Shown: positions 11,735 to 23,543, counted from the stretch's first letter. The stretch: 64,000 bases of DNA from Moniliella sp. 'wahieum' (GCA_003971905.1 RSEE01000065.1:186001-250000); one strand, 5' to 3'. The notes: generated by a model not told the origin, from the sequence alone. Numbers and translations: made by a program.

Positions 11735-14641
11735 TTAGAACAAGCCCTGCACCTCGCCATTTTCATCCAGGTCAATGTCGTAGTAGCCTGGACGAGTCGA
11801 GAGACCCGGCATGGTCTGCATGGCGCCCAGCAACGGGTAGACAAACCCAGCCCCGCAGCGAGCTTGACCGAGCGAATGGGGACGGTGAAGCCCGACGGGC
11901 GGCCCTTGAGCTTAGGGTCGTGGCTGAGCGACAGGTGGGTCTTGGCCATGCAAATGGGCAAGTGGCCAAAGCCTTGTTGGGTGTAGGTTTCGATCTGTTT
12001 GGCCGCCAGCTCGCTGAGCTCAATCCCATCCGCCCCGTACATCTCCTTGGCGATCGTCTCAATCTTGGCCGGGATAGGCAGGTTGGCGTCGTAGAGGAAC
12101 TTAAAGTCGGATTGGGTGCCCTCCAGCTGCTCAATTACCGCCTTGGCCAGGTCCACCGCACCTGCTCCACCCTCCTCCCAGTGGTTGCTCGGCACCGCCG
12201 CATCAGCACCCGCCTTGAGCGCCTCCTCCTCCTGCACCACCTTGATCTCGGCCGCCTCCGTGTCGGTAGCAAAGCGGTTGATGGCAACAATCACCTTGAG
12301 GCCAAACTTCTTGGCATTCTCAATGTGTTTGGCCAAGTTGGCGCACCCGGCCCGCGTGATCTCAACGTTCTCCTGGGTGTACACATCATCCAGCGGCTTC
12401 CCCGGCGTCACTTCAGGACCGCCACCGTGGGTCTTGAGGGCGCGCACCGTTGCCACCAAAACGGCCGCGTCCGGTACCAGCCCCGACTCACGGCACTTGA
12501 TGTTGCAGAACTTCTCCATCCCAATGTCTGCCCCAAAGCCAGCCTCAGTGACGACGTATCCAACCTGGTCCGGAGCATCCCCTTCCTCAAGACCAGCGAG
12601 CTTGAGTGCGATCGCATCCGCAAGGATCGAGCTGTTGCCATGGGCAATGTTGGCAAACGGACCGGCATGGACAAAGACCGGGGTGCCCTCCAGCGTCTGC
12701 ATCAAGTTTGGCTTGATCGCATCCTTCATCAGCACCGTCAGAGCACACCGCAACCAATGTCGTCGGCGGTAACCGGCTGGCCGGACTTGGAGGTGGCAAC
12801 GACCATGTTGCCCAGACGCTCGCGCATGTCCTTCAGGTCGCGAGCAAGAGCCAACCACAGCCATGCACTCCGATGCAACCGCAATGTCAAAGCCTGTCTT
12901 GGGTCAAGCCTTTTCCGTCGGGGCCTCGCCCACCGTGATCTCACGGAGGTACCGGTCGTTGGTGTCCACCCACGGTGCCAGTAATCGTGTCGGGGTCAAT
13001 GTCGAGACGGGCCCATTTGACCCGTTCCTCGGGCGTCAGGTCGTCAGGATTGGTCTTGTCGATGCCCAACTTCTTGAGACGCTTGAACATGACAGGTGCA
13101 AATGTCCGCACACCCTTTTCTTGGGCGTCAGGCGGTCGAACAAAGGACCATCCTTCTGGGTCGCCTCGTGGAACATGCGTGCATCAATGGCAGCCGCCAA
13201 AAGGTTGTTGGCCGCCGTGACAGCATGGTTGTCGCCCGTCAAGTGCAGGTTGAACTGTCGCAGCACAAGTGTCAGATCAAACAAATCAGAACAAAATAGG
13301 AAGTCACGTACCTCCTCCATAGGAATAACCTGAGAGAATCCTCCCCCGGCCGCACCACCCTTGATGCCAAAGGTGGGGCCCTGCGACGGCTGACGCACGC
13401 ATGCAAACGCAGGTTTGTGCAAGTGGGCCCAGAGCTTGAACCAGGCCGATCGTGGTAGTCGACTTGCCCTCGCCCAGGGGAGTAGGGGTGATACCAGCGA
13501 CGACAATGTACTTGCCATTGGTGCGGTTCTTGAGCCGGTCCAAAATGTCCAGAGAGACCTTGGCCTTGACATCGCCGTAGGGCTCAAGCTCCTCGGACAG
13601 GATGCCTACTTCGTTGGCAACCTCCGCAATTGGGCGCGGGGTCTGCGAACGGGCAACAATGATATCGGCAGGAACGGGCTTGATGAGCTTGATGGGTTGG
13701 GGTAGCAACCCCACGGGGGTTGTACAGGCCCTTTCCCAGCAAACGCTGAGCTCCCAACAACACATTCTCCATTAAGCAAGCGATGGTCATCGGGCCCACG
13801 CCACCGGGGGACAGGGGTGATTGCCTTGGCCACCTTAGATGCCGAGGCAAAGTCGACATCCCCACCAGACGGTGGCCCGACTTCTTGCTTGCGTCAGGAA
13901 CGTAGTTGATCCCACATCAATCACCACCACGCCGGGCTTGAGCCACTCGCCCTTGACGAATGCGGGCTTACCCATCGCAGCCACGACAATGTCAGCATTC
14001 TGAGGTACTCGGGTAAATTCTGGGTACGGCTGTGCACCTGGGTCACGTGCAGTTCTTGGAGCGCAACAGACTCGACACGGGGTTCCCCACAATGTCCGAG
14101 CGGCCAATCACAGTGGCGGACAAGCCCGACAAGTCGGTGAGACCAGCTTGGGCCAAAGTTTGATGCAGGCGGCCGGGGTGCAGGGCTCAAACATCGGGTG
14201 GCCGCCTTGGAGGAGAGGTGACCAATGTTGAGTGAATGAAAGCCGTCGACATCCTTGGTAGGAGACACCTCTCCGTCACGCGGCGCTCAGCGTCTGCATC
14301 AATGTGGTCGCCGAGAGGGAGCTGGACGAGCACGCCGTGAACAGAGGGGTCCTGGTTCAGCAGACGGACCTGCTTGCGGATCTCCTCCTCGGTAGCACCA
14401 TCGGGGAGCTGGACGTGGGTGGCTTTGATGCCGCACTCCTCAGCTGCCTTGAGCTTGCCGCGGATGTAGGTGCTGCTGGCACTCTGAGCGCCGACCTGGA
14501 CGATGCAGACGTGGGACGGAAGGTAGAAAACCTTGGCGCGCGTCTGCTAAATCGTCTCCTTGACGTGGGCAGGGTGGCCTTGGCCAGCTCGGTTCCGCTG
14601 ATAAGCGCGGCACCCCCCTCGGAGGCGGACAGGGAGGACAT
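11735..14641 (-). CDS. ADE3: Trifunctional C1-tetrahydrofolate synthase
   Basis: This enzyme interconverts one-carbon tetrahydrofolates: methylene-THF dehydrogenase and methenyl-THF cyclohydrolase in the N-terminal third, then 10-formyl-THF synthetase. It supplies purine and thymidylate synthesis. Visible landmarks are [49 protein letters not shown], the synthetase ATP-binding loop [18 protein letters not shown] (about 13450), [31 protein letters not shown] and the C-terminal [16 protein letters not shown]. An intron of 57 nt (13255-13311) joins IPMEE to FNLHLTGD. The length fits the roughly 950-residue cytosolic enzyme, and no mitochondrial presequence is seen. At least eight frame changes occur along the gene. 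The start at 14641 is the first ATG before the conserved ISGTELAK; the stop TAA is at 11735-11737 after the typical ending GLF. Confidence 0.95.
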
Positions 14642-15880
14642 GGCGTAGGCGCAGCGGGGTGGGGGGGGGCAGGAAGAGGCACCAGGTGGTGGTGGGGGGG
14701 TCGGGGGCGACGAAGCGAGGACGCCGAGAGAAGATCCAGACGGGGCGGCTGCCAGCGGAGAAGCAGTGGTCGACCGTGAGATGATCGGTGGTCACAGATG
14801 GGGCTGGCCGGACGGCGGGCGCAGGGGCAGTGTCCGGGGCAACGGCACGGCCGCAGCGCGGCTGTGGGCGGACTTGTGCCGTGGGCGACGAATCGGATGC
14901 GAATTCCATCTGCAATGCACATCTGCAATCTGCCAAACCGGCCGTCTTCACTCGGCCGCCGCCAGCAGCCCAGATGGGACTGCGTCGCTGTGCACACGGC
15001 GACGGACAAACGATCTCTGTATCCACCCAGTCTCTCGCATCCCACATGTCACATCTGACTCTTGCCACCGCACCATTTTCTCCCCATCGCCCCTCCTTGC
15101 CGGACAAAGCCGTGGCCTACTTGCAAATGTTGGCAAGGGGAAAAGCGGGAAAACGTCCCAGCCGCCAGAATGCTACGACGCCGTGTCCCCGACCGCCTGT
15201 CGCATCACGTGATGAGCGCACGAGGCGCGGTTGAACGTTGAACGTTGAAGGTCTTTGTCCCCCCCCCCATGCGGTTTGAACGTGTCTCCTCCTTCTGGTC
15301 CTGAGGGCGTCACTGATGACAACCAAGATGGAGATGATGTGCAAACCCATGGACCCGATAGTGAACTGGCGTAGGGACTCTTTCCAATGCTCAAGAGGCA
15401 GAGAAGCTCGTCATACCATCAAGCAAGTGTGGAGCGGGAGCTTGCGGTCTCTATTATAGGAAAAGACAGAAGGGAGAGAAGGATCCCGCCTCAGTCTGTC
15501 TGTGCAGTGCTGATGGTCTGGTGACCAGTCGTGACCACAACGGGCAATCTTAATAGAGGCGCAGAATCGTGCTACCTTCGGGCACGGATGCTACGAGCAC
15601 GAAATGCAGGGCGACAACATGGACTCAGTCTGGCATGAGCACGAACATATGGTGTCTCTTCCGCCTCAACAGCATGTACTTGAAGAAAGGGAGGACGCAA
15701 AAACACCCTTTTTTTGTGGATTCCCTCTGTGGTCACACGGTCACGACTGGATCAAGTTCCCGAGTGATTATACTAAGATCGGATCTCCTTTGGCACATTA
15801 GCATTTTGACTGCCGTCAGTATTTAGTGCCATGGGCATGATTCCAAGCCAGTCCACAACCGCATGGCAGTGAGCTTGTGG
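14642..15880. other. Intergenic region upstream of ADE3 and of the retroelement leader
   Basis: The first part (14642-15200) is GC-rich with runs of C and G and should be the ADE3 promoter. From about 15200 the base composition becomes more mixed and the sequence leads into the LTR-like element. Open frames here on both strands lack family features and overlap each other. Confidence 0.5.
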
Positions 15881-16152
15881 ACAGAGGGGTATAAAAAGCA
15901 TTCGTCAGTCTGCGTGGCAACAATACGAATACGTATCCTTGGGTTGTGTCATAGTTTGGCTGATCTCGCTCCCATTTCCAATTTCTTCGTCTCGAGCGTC
16001 TCGCTCCTTCCCTGTTCCTTCCACTTCGCACCATGTCCTCTGTTCTTGCTTCTTCCCCACGAACGATTGCTACACCCCTTGGCCTAGTCCGATCCTGGTC
16101 TCCCTCGCCTTAGCCCCGACTGTGACATTATCGTTCGTCTAACCGTCAACAG
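15880..16152 (+). mobile_element. LTR-like leader of a Ty3/gypsy-type retrotransposon
   Basis: A TATAAAA box (from 15890) is followed by a CT-rich leader that ends just upstream of the gag start. The segment 15949-16070 is repeated in reverse orientation at 61601-61730 with roughly 80% identity by eye. This shows that it belongs to a dispersed element and not to a host promoter. The 3' boundary is put at a CA dinucleotide before the gag leader, about 16152; the 5' boundary is not defined. Confidence 0.6.
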
Positions 16153-16168
16153 GCGAGCCCGACCAGAG

Positions 16169-17093
16169 ATGTCCTCGATCCACGACAACCCCCATGACCC
16201 CAGTAACCCTAGCGCGCCGCACCCCATCGCGCGGCGCGGCCCGATCCGACCCCCGTCCGACCCCCCCTCTGACGCTCCGTTCGACGACGATGGCCCGGAG
16301 TGGTTCCACCCGGCTGGCCCTCTGACCCCCCATGCAGCTCCGTCTGTTGCGCGCCCGCCCCCGGGGTATACATTGCCTGCCTCCGACCTGTCCGGCCTGG
16401 ACCTCGAGGCCGCTCAGCGCCGGGTCGATGAGGCCCGCAGAATGCGCCAGCTTCTGTTGACGGAGGCCCGGGAACACCAGGCCTACCTTGCAGCCCAGGA
16501 GGACCAGCGCCGCGCTTTCGAGATGACAAGAGGCGAAGCGCCGTGAGCACCGCCTCCGTCAGCGGCGGGAGAGGCGGCGCTCGCCGCGGAAGAGGCCCGG
16601 TTGGCCCGCTCGGTACGGGAGGCTCAAAACTGGCGTGGTGTCCTCGGGCCCCGCCCCGCTCCCGCCCCTGGGCCTTATGGTGATGTGACCGCCATCCCGA
16701 ACAAGGTGTCGGAAGAGCCGAAGATGTTCGAGCCCGTTCGTTTCCGCCCGACGTCTGGGTGCGAATCCCAACTCTCGGGACCGGGTCCAGGCCCAGCACG
16801 TCGTCACCTCCTTCGAGATTTACGCGCGCGTCGCCCTCACGCATCTGGGCGCGGCGGCATGGATCGACCGCTTCATGGGCCTGCTGCAGGGGAGGCCCTC
16901 ACTTGGGTCGAGCAGTTCGGTTCGGAGGTGGCCCTTCCCCTGGAGGCGCGCACCACACCCGCCCTCCGGTCTTGGCCTGCGTTTCGCGCAGCTTTCCTGG
17001 AGCAGTGGGGCGAGCGCAACCCGGCGCTGAAGGCGTTTGAGGAGTTTGGTCGTCTTCGGATTCACAGACTGAGGAGGATATCGCGCAATGAAT
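16169..17093 (+). pseudogene. Ty3/gypsy-type Gag fragment without pol
   Basis: The frame opens at 16169 with a Pro/Asp-rich N-terminus and a helical stretch (DLEAAQRRVDEARRMRQLLL). After a shift near 16545 it continues to a retrotransposon Gag capsid-like region, seen as RVALTHLGAAAWIDRFMGLL, GEALTWVEQF and SWPAFRAAFLEQWGERN. That spacing of Trp, Leu and Phe is typical of the retrotrans_gag family. A second shift lies near 16760. Reading stops at 17093, and no protease, reverse transcriptase or integrase follows, so the element is truncated. It probably does not function, but indel errors are common in this window, so part of the decay may be apparent. Confidence 0.75.
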
Positions 17094-17567
17094 GATTTCA
17101 CAGTTTTACCCCACTGTACGTTTTCGTACACTGCGGTGGTGCTCTCCGCGCGTTTGGAACCAAGCAAGAAAATTATACCAAACACACGCTGCCACCGAAG
17201 CATCACACATGTCACACCGCTACAGGCCATGTCCCCCCGTCCACCACTGATGGTCTTCATTGGCGCAGTCACTAGCCAGTACTCAATCTGAGTGCTCAAC
17301 GCCTGTGCAAGAACGGGAATTGACAACTGATTGCCGGGGCTCCATGCGCTCCATTGACATTATTGTTGACAGGCATGACAAGAGTGACAGCATGCGATAG
17401 CCAAACGCATCTTGCCTTTTGCATCATGGGGCCGCGGGGAAGCGGCACACGGGCTATACCAAGGCACAGAGGCCACACAGGGCGCTCGTTGTCGCACGCG
17501 TGTTAGATGCGCCGTGCATCCAGTGGCGCAACAACCCCAGTCACATGTCACAGGCCTCAGTCCTCAA

Positions 17568-17712
17568 AAGCTTCAAGCTTCAAGCTTCAAGCTTCAGGCC
17601 AGCTTCAGCTTCAGGCCTCAGGCTGAGGCCTCAGGGCAAGAAGGTGAGAGGCTCAGCACGGCTCAGCAGGGCTCAGGGCGCATGCAGTAAGGCTCAGCAT
17701 GGCTCAGCTGCG
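17568..17712. repeat. GCTTCAAG and GGCTCAG short-repeat patch
   Basis: Three to four head-to-tail copies of GCTTCAA are followed by degenerate TCAGGC and GGCTCAGC units. Similar patches occur at 53588-53730, 59805-59826 and in shorter form near 47520, 56390 and 59865. They lie in intergenic DNA near retroelement remains. The function is unknown. Confidence 0.7.
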
Positions 17713-19740
17713 CTCGGGCACATGCAGGCGAGAGTGTAAAGTCTGTTGGCCTAGGGAGCCGGACGGGCAGAAGGATGAGGAGAAGGTGATGGATTGGAGC
17801 CAGAGTTGGGTCTGGGTACAGAGGCATCTATATAGGAGGCCGGACTAGGCACAGGGACAGTGAGTCACACAGGAGAGAGTGCAGGGCACAGGGACAGTGA
17901 CACGCAGGACGTCAGCATGGAAGCCGATGGAACCGAGGCGAACCTGGTCTACCGACTGGGAGCCAGAGGATCACAGTCAACAAAGTCGAATTAGCGCCCC
18001 CACAGACCTTTCCTGCGGCCCCCCGCAGCCGTATTAGGAAGTAGGATTTGTCCTGCTTTGTCCTGGTTTGTGCCCCCTATCCCCCCCCCATCACTGCATC
18101 AGGCGGACCGTTTGCGCCGGCCATTCAGGGGTTTCAACTTTTGACGAGAGAGTGCTAAAGATGTCGAGTGAAACGCCCAACTACCCCTTATACCGTCAGT
18201 CCACCAGTCCAGAGGGCTGTTTGGAAGAGACGCCATTTAATGCGGTCCTCCAGCTTCCAATCAGTAGAGAGCAGGTACGCCTCGGTTCTCCGCCGGCTTT
18301 CACGCTGCGGGCATCATGCCGGCGTGGTGCTGCCCCTGCTCCCCTAAGGCCTAACCCTTTCTCCTGTACTATGCATCACTGTGGTCCTGATGTACCCAGT
18401 CCGGCCTCCTCCAGGTGGATGCCTCTGCAAACGTTCCGATCTATATCACCTTCCCATCCTTCTGCCTATCTCCCTAGGCCACCAGAGCATCGGATCTGCT
18501 GATATGATGCATGCTGGTAATGAAGCCTGAGAGTGGAGGGGTCAGCCAGTCAGATTGAGGGCTCATCGATCATCGCAGCTTCGCGATCCCTTTTTCCACG
18601 ATTTACTCCCCCTTGTGCAGGACCAGGAAGAGCTCTGGCGTCCTGTGGGTACAACCAACGACGGAGAGATATGGCGATTTTGCCCCATAAAGCGACGAGC
18701 CGGCGCTGGGTTTGAACATGCACACAACAATGCGGCCACGCTCGGCCAACATGCTGGTGAGACTTAGCGCGCTCAGCGCTCAGCCTGGGCGCTCATGCCA
18801 GCCCGGCTCAACATGATCTGGACGGATGATCGAGATGCGTAGGAGTGTTGGTGTAGAAAGACGGAGAAGCGACCTGAGGCCAGAGGCCCGTTGAAGGAAC
18901 CCCAGCGTATAGCGTACCGCGCAACTGCGCACACAGATAATGTCCGCTCGCCGAGTTGGCCCATGCTTGTGAATCGGTCAGCATTAGTACCGTTAGGTCG
19001 AGAGGGAGAGCGGGTCTCATCTGTATTTTTTAACGGATGAGCTCGATGAGGGTCGGCCCAAGTGGGCCGGTGGTGCAATTAGCAAAGACGCCCTGAGATC
19101 CTGAGAGTAGCGTTTGTTTCGAAGAAAATGGTGCCAGTCGTCTCTGATGCATCAGTGGCTCATCTTTGCTTCTCTCCTGCCCCCCATTACGAGTTGAATG
19201 GTGCATGACATTCATGTTGACATTGTGAAGTGACATTGCATGACATGCAAACAATCATGCGGTGTGAAGGATGATTAATGATTGATGCGCCTGATCTAAT
19301 GTCCTTCTCTTATGTCCACGGCGTGAAGAAGGAACCGAGGCCGAATGCAATAAGACCAAGGAGGCGGGGAAGAACAGGTAAGCGCGGTGTGGTAGAAGGG
19401 TGCAACCCATAATGATGTCTGCGGCGGTGCTGTGGCATTAACAGCGCTGCTGGTGTTGGATGTTGGGGACTTTTGTGGTCTGAGCGTCTGGGGGTGGGCG
19501 TTTGTGGGCGTCATTAATCATCAATCATTGCCTGTGGTGCTGTGGCAGCTGGTGCACGTTGACGTTGATTAATGATTACACTTGCGATGCCACTCGAGTG
19601 AAACGGAGCCTGAAGCTTGGAGACTGGCATGGGCTTGGAAATTGGACGGGACATACTGGGGAAGAAGGCGAAGGGCTTGTCTAATGTACTGCGCAGATGC
19701 GAAGAAAGTTTGATTCGCGCCAGGAACACAGGAGGGGACG
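17713..19740. other. Gene-poor region with one possible small spliced gene
   Basis: A TATATA box near 17830 is followed by two copies of CACAGGGACAGTGA. From 18155 an ATG opens MSSETPNYPLYRQSTSPEGC and runs about 38 codons to a good donor (GTACGC after the CAG at about 18271). Possible later exons include a stretch reading DQEELWRPVGTTNDGEIWRF (about 18622-18680). Splicing and family are unresolved, so no gene is called. The rest (18770-19740) shows nothing recognisable apart from dispersed CATG-rich motifs. Confidence 0.3.
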
Positions 19741-19755
19741 CGGGGGCGAGTGGGG

Positions 19756-20245
19756 CGATGATGCATGATGCATGATGCATGATTGAAGGCAGGTGCCTAG
19801 TGCTCGTGCCCCTTGCATGCGGGGCAGCGCAGTAGCACAAGGCGGAGCCCCACACCACCGGCACGGGCGCTCTGATCCACTCCAAGCCAAAGCCTCAGCG
19901 CCTCAGATGATCGATGATCGATGATCGATGATCGATGAGTTAATCATTCACACTGTACGAATGTCACATGCATCACACACGATGAACCCTCGGCCTCAGC
20001 GGTGCGGCGGGAGTACAGCAGTCCCCACCCTGCGATGTCAGAATCCCACATCTCTTCAGATGGGTGCCAGCTCGTGACCGGTGGGTGGGTGGCATGCGTG
20101 ACATGGCCCGTGGTCGATGATACGGTGACACGAGTGACATTCGGCCGATGGGAGCATGGGAGCATGTGAACATGTGAACGTGTGACGCGTGATGCATGTG
20201 ACATTGATGCATGATGCATGATGCATGATGCATGATGTCGGTGCA
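19756..20245. repeat. Heptamer arrays ATGCATG/GATGCAT and ATGATCG
   Basis: Tandem GATGCAT units occur at 19756-19785 and 20200-20240, and at least four ATGATCG units at 19907-19939. A further small tandem repeat of CAGGCCACGC lies at 20548-20580. All sit 0.5-1 kb upstream of the MIG1-like gene. The same motifs are found singly near 4340-4495, 18505, 27450, 56860 and 60970. Confidence 0.75.
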
Positions 20246-20740
20246 TGGCATCGATCACACATCTTCCATGCTGGAGTGGGCTTTGGTCGGGGCATTCGGA
20301 TGGTGCGGGGCGGGGGACGGGGGCAGTGTCTCTCCGCATTCGAGTCCTGTCGCCCCGTGCGTCAAGCATCATGCACCATGCACCATGTACCGTGCATGCA
20401 TGGCCCGCCTCTGGCCCCGTGCGCCGGCGGTGTGCGCAGGGGCAACACAGGGCGACACTGGCGGGGTGCGGGGGCGGCGCAGGGGCCGACGGCTGCCGGG
20501 GCTGCCGGTCATCCCGGATGAATACGATGCATCCACCGGGGGCCCAGCCAGGCCACGCCAGGCCACGCCAGGCCACGCCAGCTGGGGTTGCTGCCATGTC
20601 CACCGCCGTCTCCACCACCGTCTCCGCCTTCACCACCACTCCCGACAGCGCCGCGCGCTGTGCTGTGTAGGGTCAGTCGTCGTTGTTCCGCGCCCACGCC
20701 CCCGCCGCCGTCGCTGCCTCTGCTGCCTCTTCCTCTGGCC

Positions 20741-22799
20741 ATGCCCTCCTCCGGCACTGCTACCGCCAGCGGTGCACCCGACCGTAGCAAGATTCCTCGC
20801 CCCTACCAGTGCCCGCTGTGTCCCCGCGCGTTTTACCGTCTGGAGCACCAGGTGCGTCCTTCCCTTCGCCGTGTTGGTTCCCTGTCCGGTACCCCATGCT
20901 GACCGTTCCCGGCTTCGCCCGTCGCCGTCATGCAGACACGCCATATCCGCACTCACACGGGCGAGAAGCCCCATGCCTGCCAGACATTGGCTGCGGCAAA
21001 CGTTTCTCCCGTTCCGACGAGCTGACCCGCCACTCGCGCATCCATTCAACCCCCAAACGCATCCGCATCCCCCACCCCGCCCCACCCGTCCCCTTCGTCC
21101 CAGGCTGCGCCCCCGCTCCCTCCATGTCTCCCGACTTGGCCGCGCGGGAACCTGGCACACTCCCCTTTGTCCCTGCTATGCCTGTGCCGGTCCCGATGGC
21201 GATGCCCATCCCCATGCTCCCACCTACTGCGCCACGAGCCGTGGGGGAAGACGGCTGCCCCATGTCGTGGGAAGAATCCTACCCTGGGCTCGAGCCATAC
21301 CAGGGAGCAGCCATCCGCCTCGTCCGCAAGGCGGGCCGTTCCGGTTCGTAAAAGATGCCGATGTCAGCATGGAAACTGAGCCGGAGCGCGAAACGCCCTA
21401 CTCGCTCCTCCTTTCCGCCGCTCGGGGGTGGGAACAATATGAATGCGCTGGCCATGCTGGCTGCAGAGGAGCTCGAGGAGCTGAATCAGTCCGCTACTTC
21501 CCCCCCGGGCCCAGCTCCATCGCACTTGGGCCCAACACGACCCGCATGCGAGCACGAAGGGTGTATGGAATCGTACCATGAACAGATTGCTTCGGCGGTG
21601 CGAAGCAATTTTCCTGTCCCTGTTCCTGCTCGCGGCCGGCAGAGTCCTCACTATGCCCACCCTGTCTCACAGTCTGTGCCTGTGGATCGCTCATACTCTG
21701 GTTCGGCCTATCGCACCATGCGCCCCGCGCCCGAGTCGGTGCTTAGTTCTATGGCACCATCGCCCCGGATGAGCGCACTGGACCGCCCGGGGTCTGGGGA
21801 GGACGTTGAGTCGGACGGGGAACTGCCGCCTCCGGTCAGCTACGCGTCTGGGTCGTCGGTGCCCGTGTCTCAGCGGGCTTCTGCCAGCTGCCGGCCCCGT
21901 ACGTTTTTCACGCCGTCGGCTCGCCGATGTTGGGTCCGCTGCGCAACATGAGTCTCCGCTCTGCTCGGACCATGCCCAATACCCCTCACACTTCGCGTCC
22001 TGGGTCGCCAGTGCATCTGCACCGCTCGCACCCGTCTCATTCGGCCATGGTCTCGCCCCCGCTTGGGCCGCGGGGGACGACCCAAGGCTTGGACATGGTA
22101 GCGTCCGACTCTGGGCTGGTCCACACGGGCGCCAGCCACCATTCTGTCCACCGCCACCGTTCGCACCGTACAGTCCTGGCTCCACCTGTCAGCTCGGATG
22201 CGGCACGGGCTCGGGCTGGGGTGCGCGGTCGTTGCAATTGACTGCCTTGCCTGTGGAGAGGGACGAGGCCGAGGTGGGATCACGTCCTTTGGCCCGCTCT
22301 CGCTCGTTTGGTGCCCATCGACGTGAGGAGGAGGGGGTGGAGGAGATGGAGATGGTGGGAGCAATGGGGATCACCACGGCGCCCAAACGGCGGAAACGAA
22401 TTTCCGACTTGTTGTCGGCCGCACGGGGCCTCCACCTTTGGCGCCCCCCCTTCCCCGGCGCCCGCTCTGCCCCTGGCAGCCCACCAGCAGGACACGCGGC
22501 ATCACGCCCGTCACCGCACGTGGCTCAGCCGACTCATCACCCGCGTCGGAACCGCGAGAGTTGCCCGGGCTGACCTACCATCCTTCGGCCGCCTCGTCGG
22601 TTTCCCATTTGGCCAGTGCTACCGGCCCCAGTTCACCTACCGACACGAGGGCCACCTCGCCTGCGCCTTCGTCTTTGCTTTCCTTGGCAAGTACAAGTTG
22701 CCTCCCCTGAGCGCCATGACACCCATTGTGCCCAACGAACACGCATCCTCCCCGGCCGCCACGGCGCTGCCGACGTTGCGGACGTTGTTGAGCGAGTAG
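20741..22799 (+). CDS. MIG1: MIG1/CreA-type C2H2 zinc-finger transcriptional repressor
   Basis: This is a DNA-binding repressor of the Mig1/CreA family that silences genes for alternative carbon sources when glucose is present. The first finger reads [19 protein letters not shown]. An 84-nt intron (20852-20935) then leads into [15 protein letters not shown] and the second finger [19 protein letters not shown]. These are the two tandem fingers diagnostic of Mig1/CreA. The rest is Pro/Ser/His-rich, with a short helix [14 protein letters not shown] after the finger region and a late basic stretch [19 protein letters not shown] resembling the family's C-terminal regulatory region. Frame changes occur near 20986, 21350, 21930, 22240 and 22450. 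The end at 22799 follows [18 protein letters not shown] long repeat-rich upstream region precedes it. Confidence 0.9.
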
Positions 22800-23324
22800 A
22801 TTTTTTTTTGTTGCATTTATATTGTACCTTTTTTTTGCGGTAGCGAGCTTACGGTCCTGCCTCCTTGGGGTGCTTGGATCGGTGCCAGATGGCACGACGA
22901 AGCGAAACCAAGGAGGGCAGGGCCTGGACAATTTCTCTGTTGGCATTCATCGGTCCCGGTGTTGGTCCCCGGAGCTGACGCTTCTTCGTTCGTTCCAATG
23001 TACCATGACGCACGAAGGAAGGAAAGAGAGTAGCTTTGATCAATGTAGGGGGGAGATGCTGGTGGATTCGATGGATCTCTGCACCTCAGTTCAGTCAGGC
23101 CCAGCCACGTCGCTGTCATGGGGGATGCGGGCTGCTGCGCGCTTGACGCACGGTCTGAGGAGAAACAGTGCTATGGTTTCCAGGCCTGTTGTGACCAGGC
23201 GGAGGGGGGCTACCACAGCTTCTCTCTCTTTAGCACTCAGCTTTCCATCCTTTTGTTGGGTGATCCAACACCTCGTCTCTCAGGGCGGCGCGGCCTGAAA
23301 AAAAATAAAGGACGCCTGTCGGGT
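22800..23324. other. Region downstream of MIG1
   Basis: T-rich runs at 22801-22843 fit a 3' UTR with polyadenylation signals. Nothing else is recognised before the tRNA. A run of A at 23297-23305 is the Pol III terminator of the tRNA read on the other strand. Confidence 0.5.
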
Positions 23325-23402
23325 CGAACGACGCAGGGGTCGAACTGCAACCTCCTGATTACAACCAGTCGTATCAGACGCGCTACATTGCGCCAGCCGT
23401 CC
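23325..23402 (-). tRNA. tRNA-Arg (probable anticodon ACG) with a short intron
   Basis: Read on the minus strand, the acceptor arms GGACGGC and GTCGTTC pair fully (two G-T pairs), with G as discriminator. The D arm is GCGC/GCGC, the anticodon stem TCTGA/TCAGG, and the T loop TTCGACC follows GCAG and precedes CCTGC. The anticodon loop and intron together are 15 nt: TACGA then about 9 nt (CTGGTTGTA) and A. This fits position 33 U, anticodon ACG and an intron after position 37. Position 32, one T-stem G and a D-loop base appear to be missing, in line with the deletions seen in the genes. The body resembles eukaryotic tRNA-Arg(ACG). A run of eight T follows about 20 nt downstream. A decayed copy is the alternative. 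Confidence 0.7.
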
Positions 23403-23543
23403 TTGTATGCCGATGAAGTGGACACGGCCATGAGAGGTGGACCTTGCATTAAAACCAACGTTAGTTTATCTGGCTCAGCTTTCTCTTTTTAGCTTCTGCG
23501 CTCATGCATGACTACCCCAACGCCAATACCAACCACGCGATCG

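Noticed and set aside
11731-12984. 417-codon plus-strand open frame
   Set aside because: It is antisense to the conserved formyl-THF synthetase region of ADE3 and has no family features.
17568-17712. CRISPR-like array
   Set aside because: The units are short, degenerate and unspaced in a eukaryotic genome, so they are simple tandem repeats.
20232-21581. 449-codon plus-strand open frame across the MIG1 start
   Set aside because: It is a chance frame in GC-rich DNA; it misses both zinc fingers, which lie in other frames.
23325-23402. tRNA-Tyr reading based on the TGTAA in the loop
   Set aside because: This would place the intron before the anticodon, whereas nuclear tRNA introns lie after position 37; the body also matches tRNA-Arg better.
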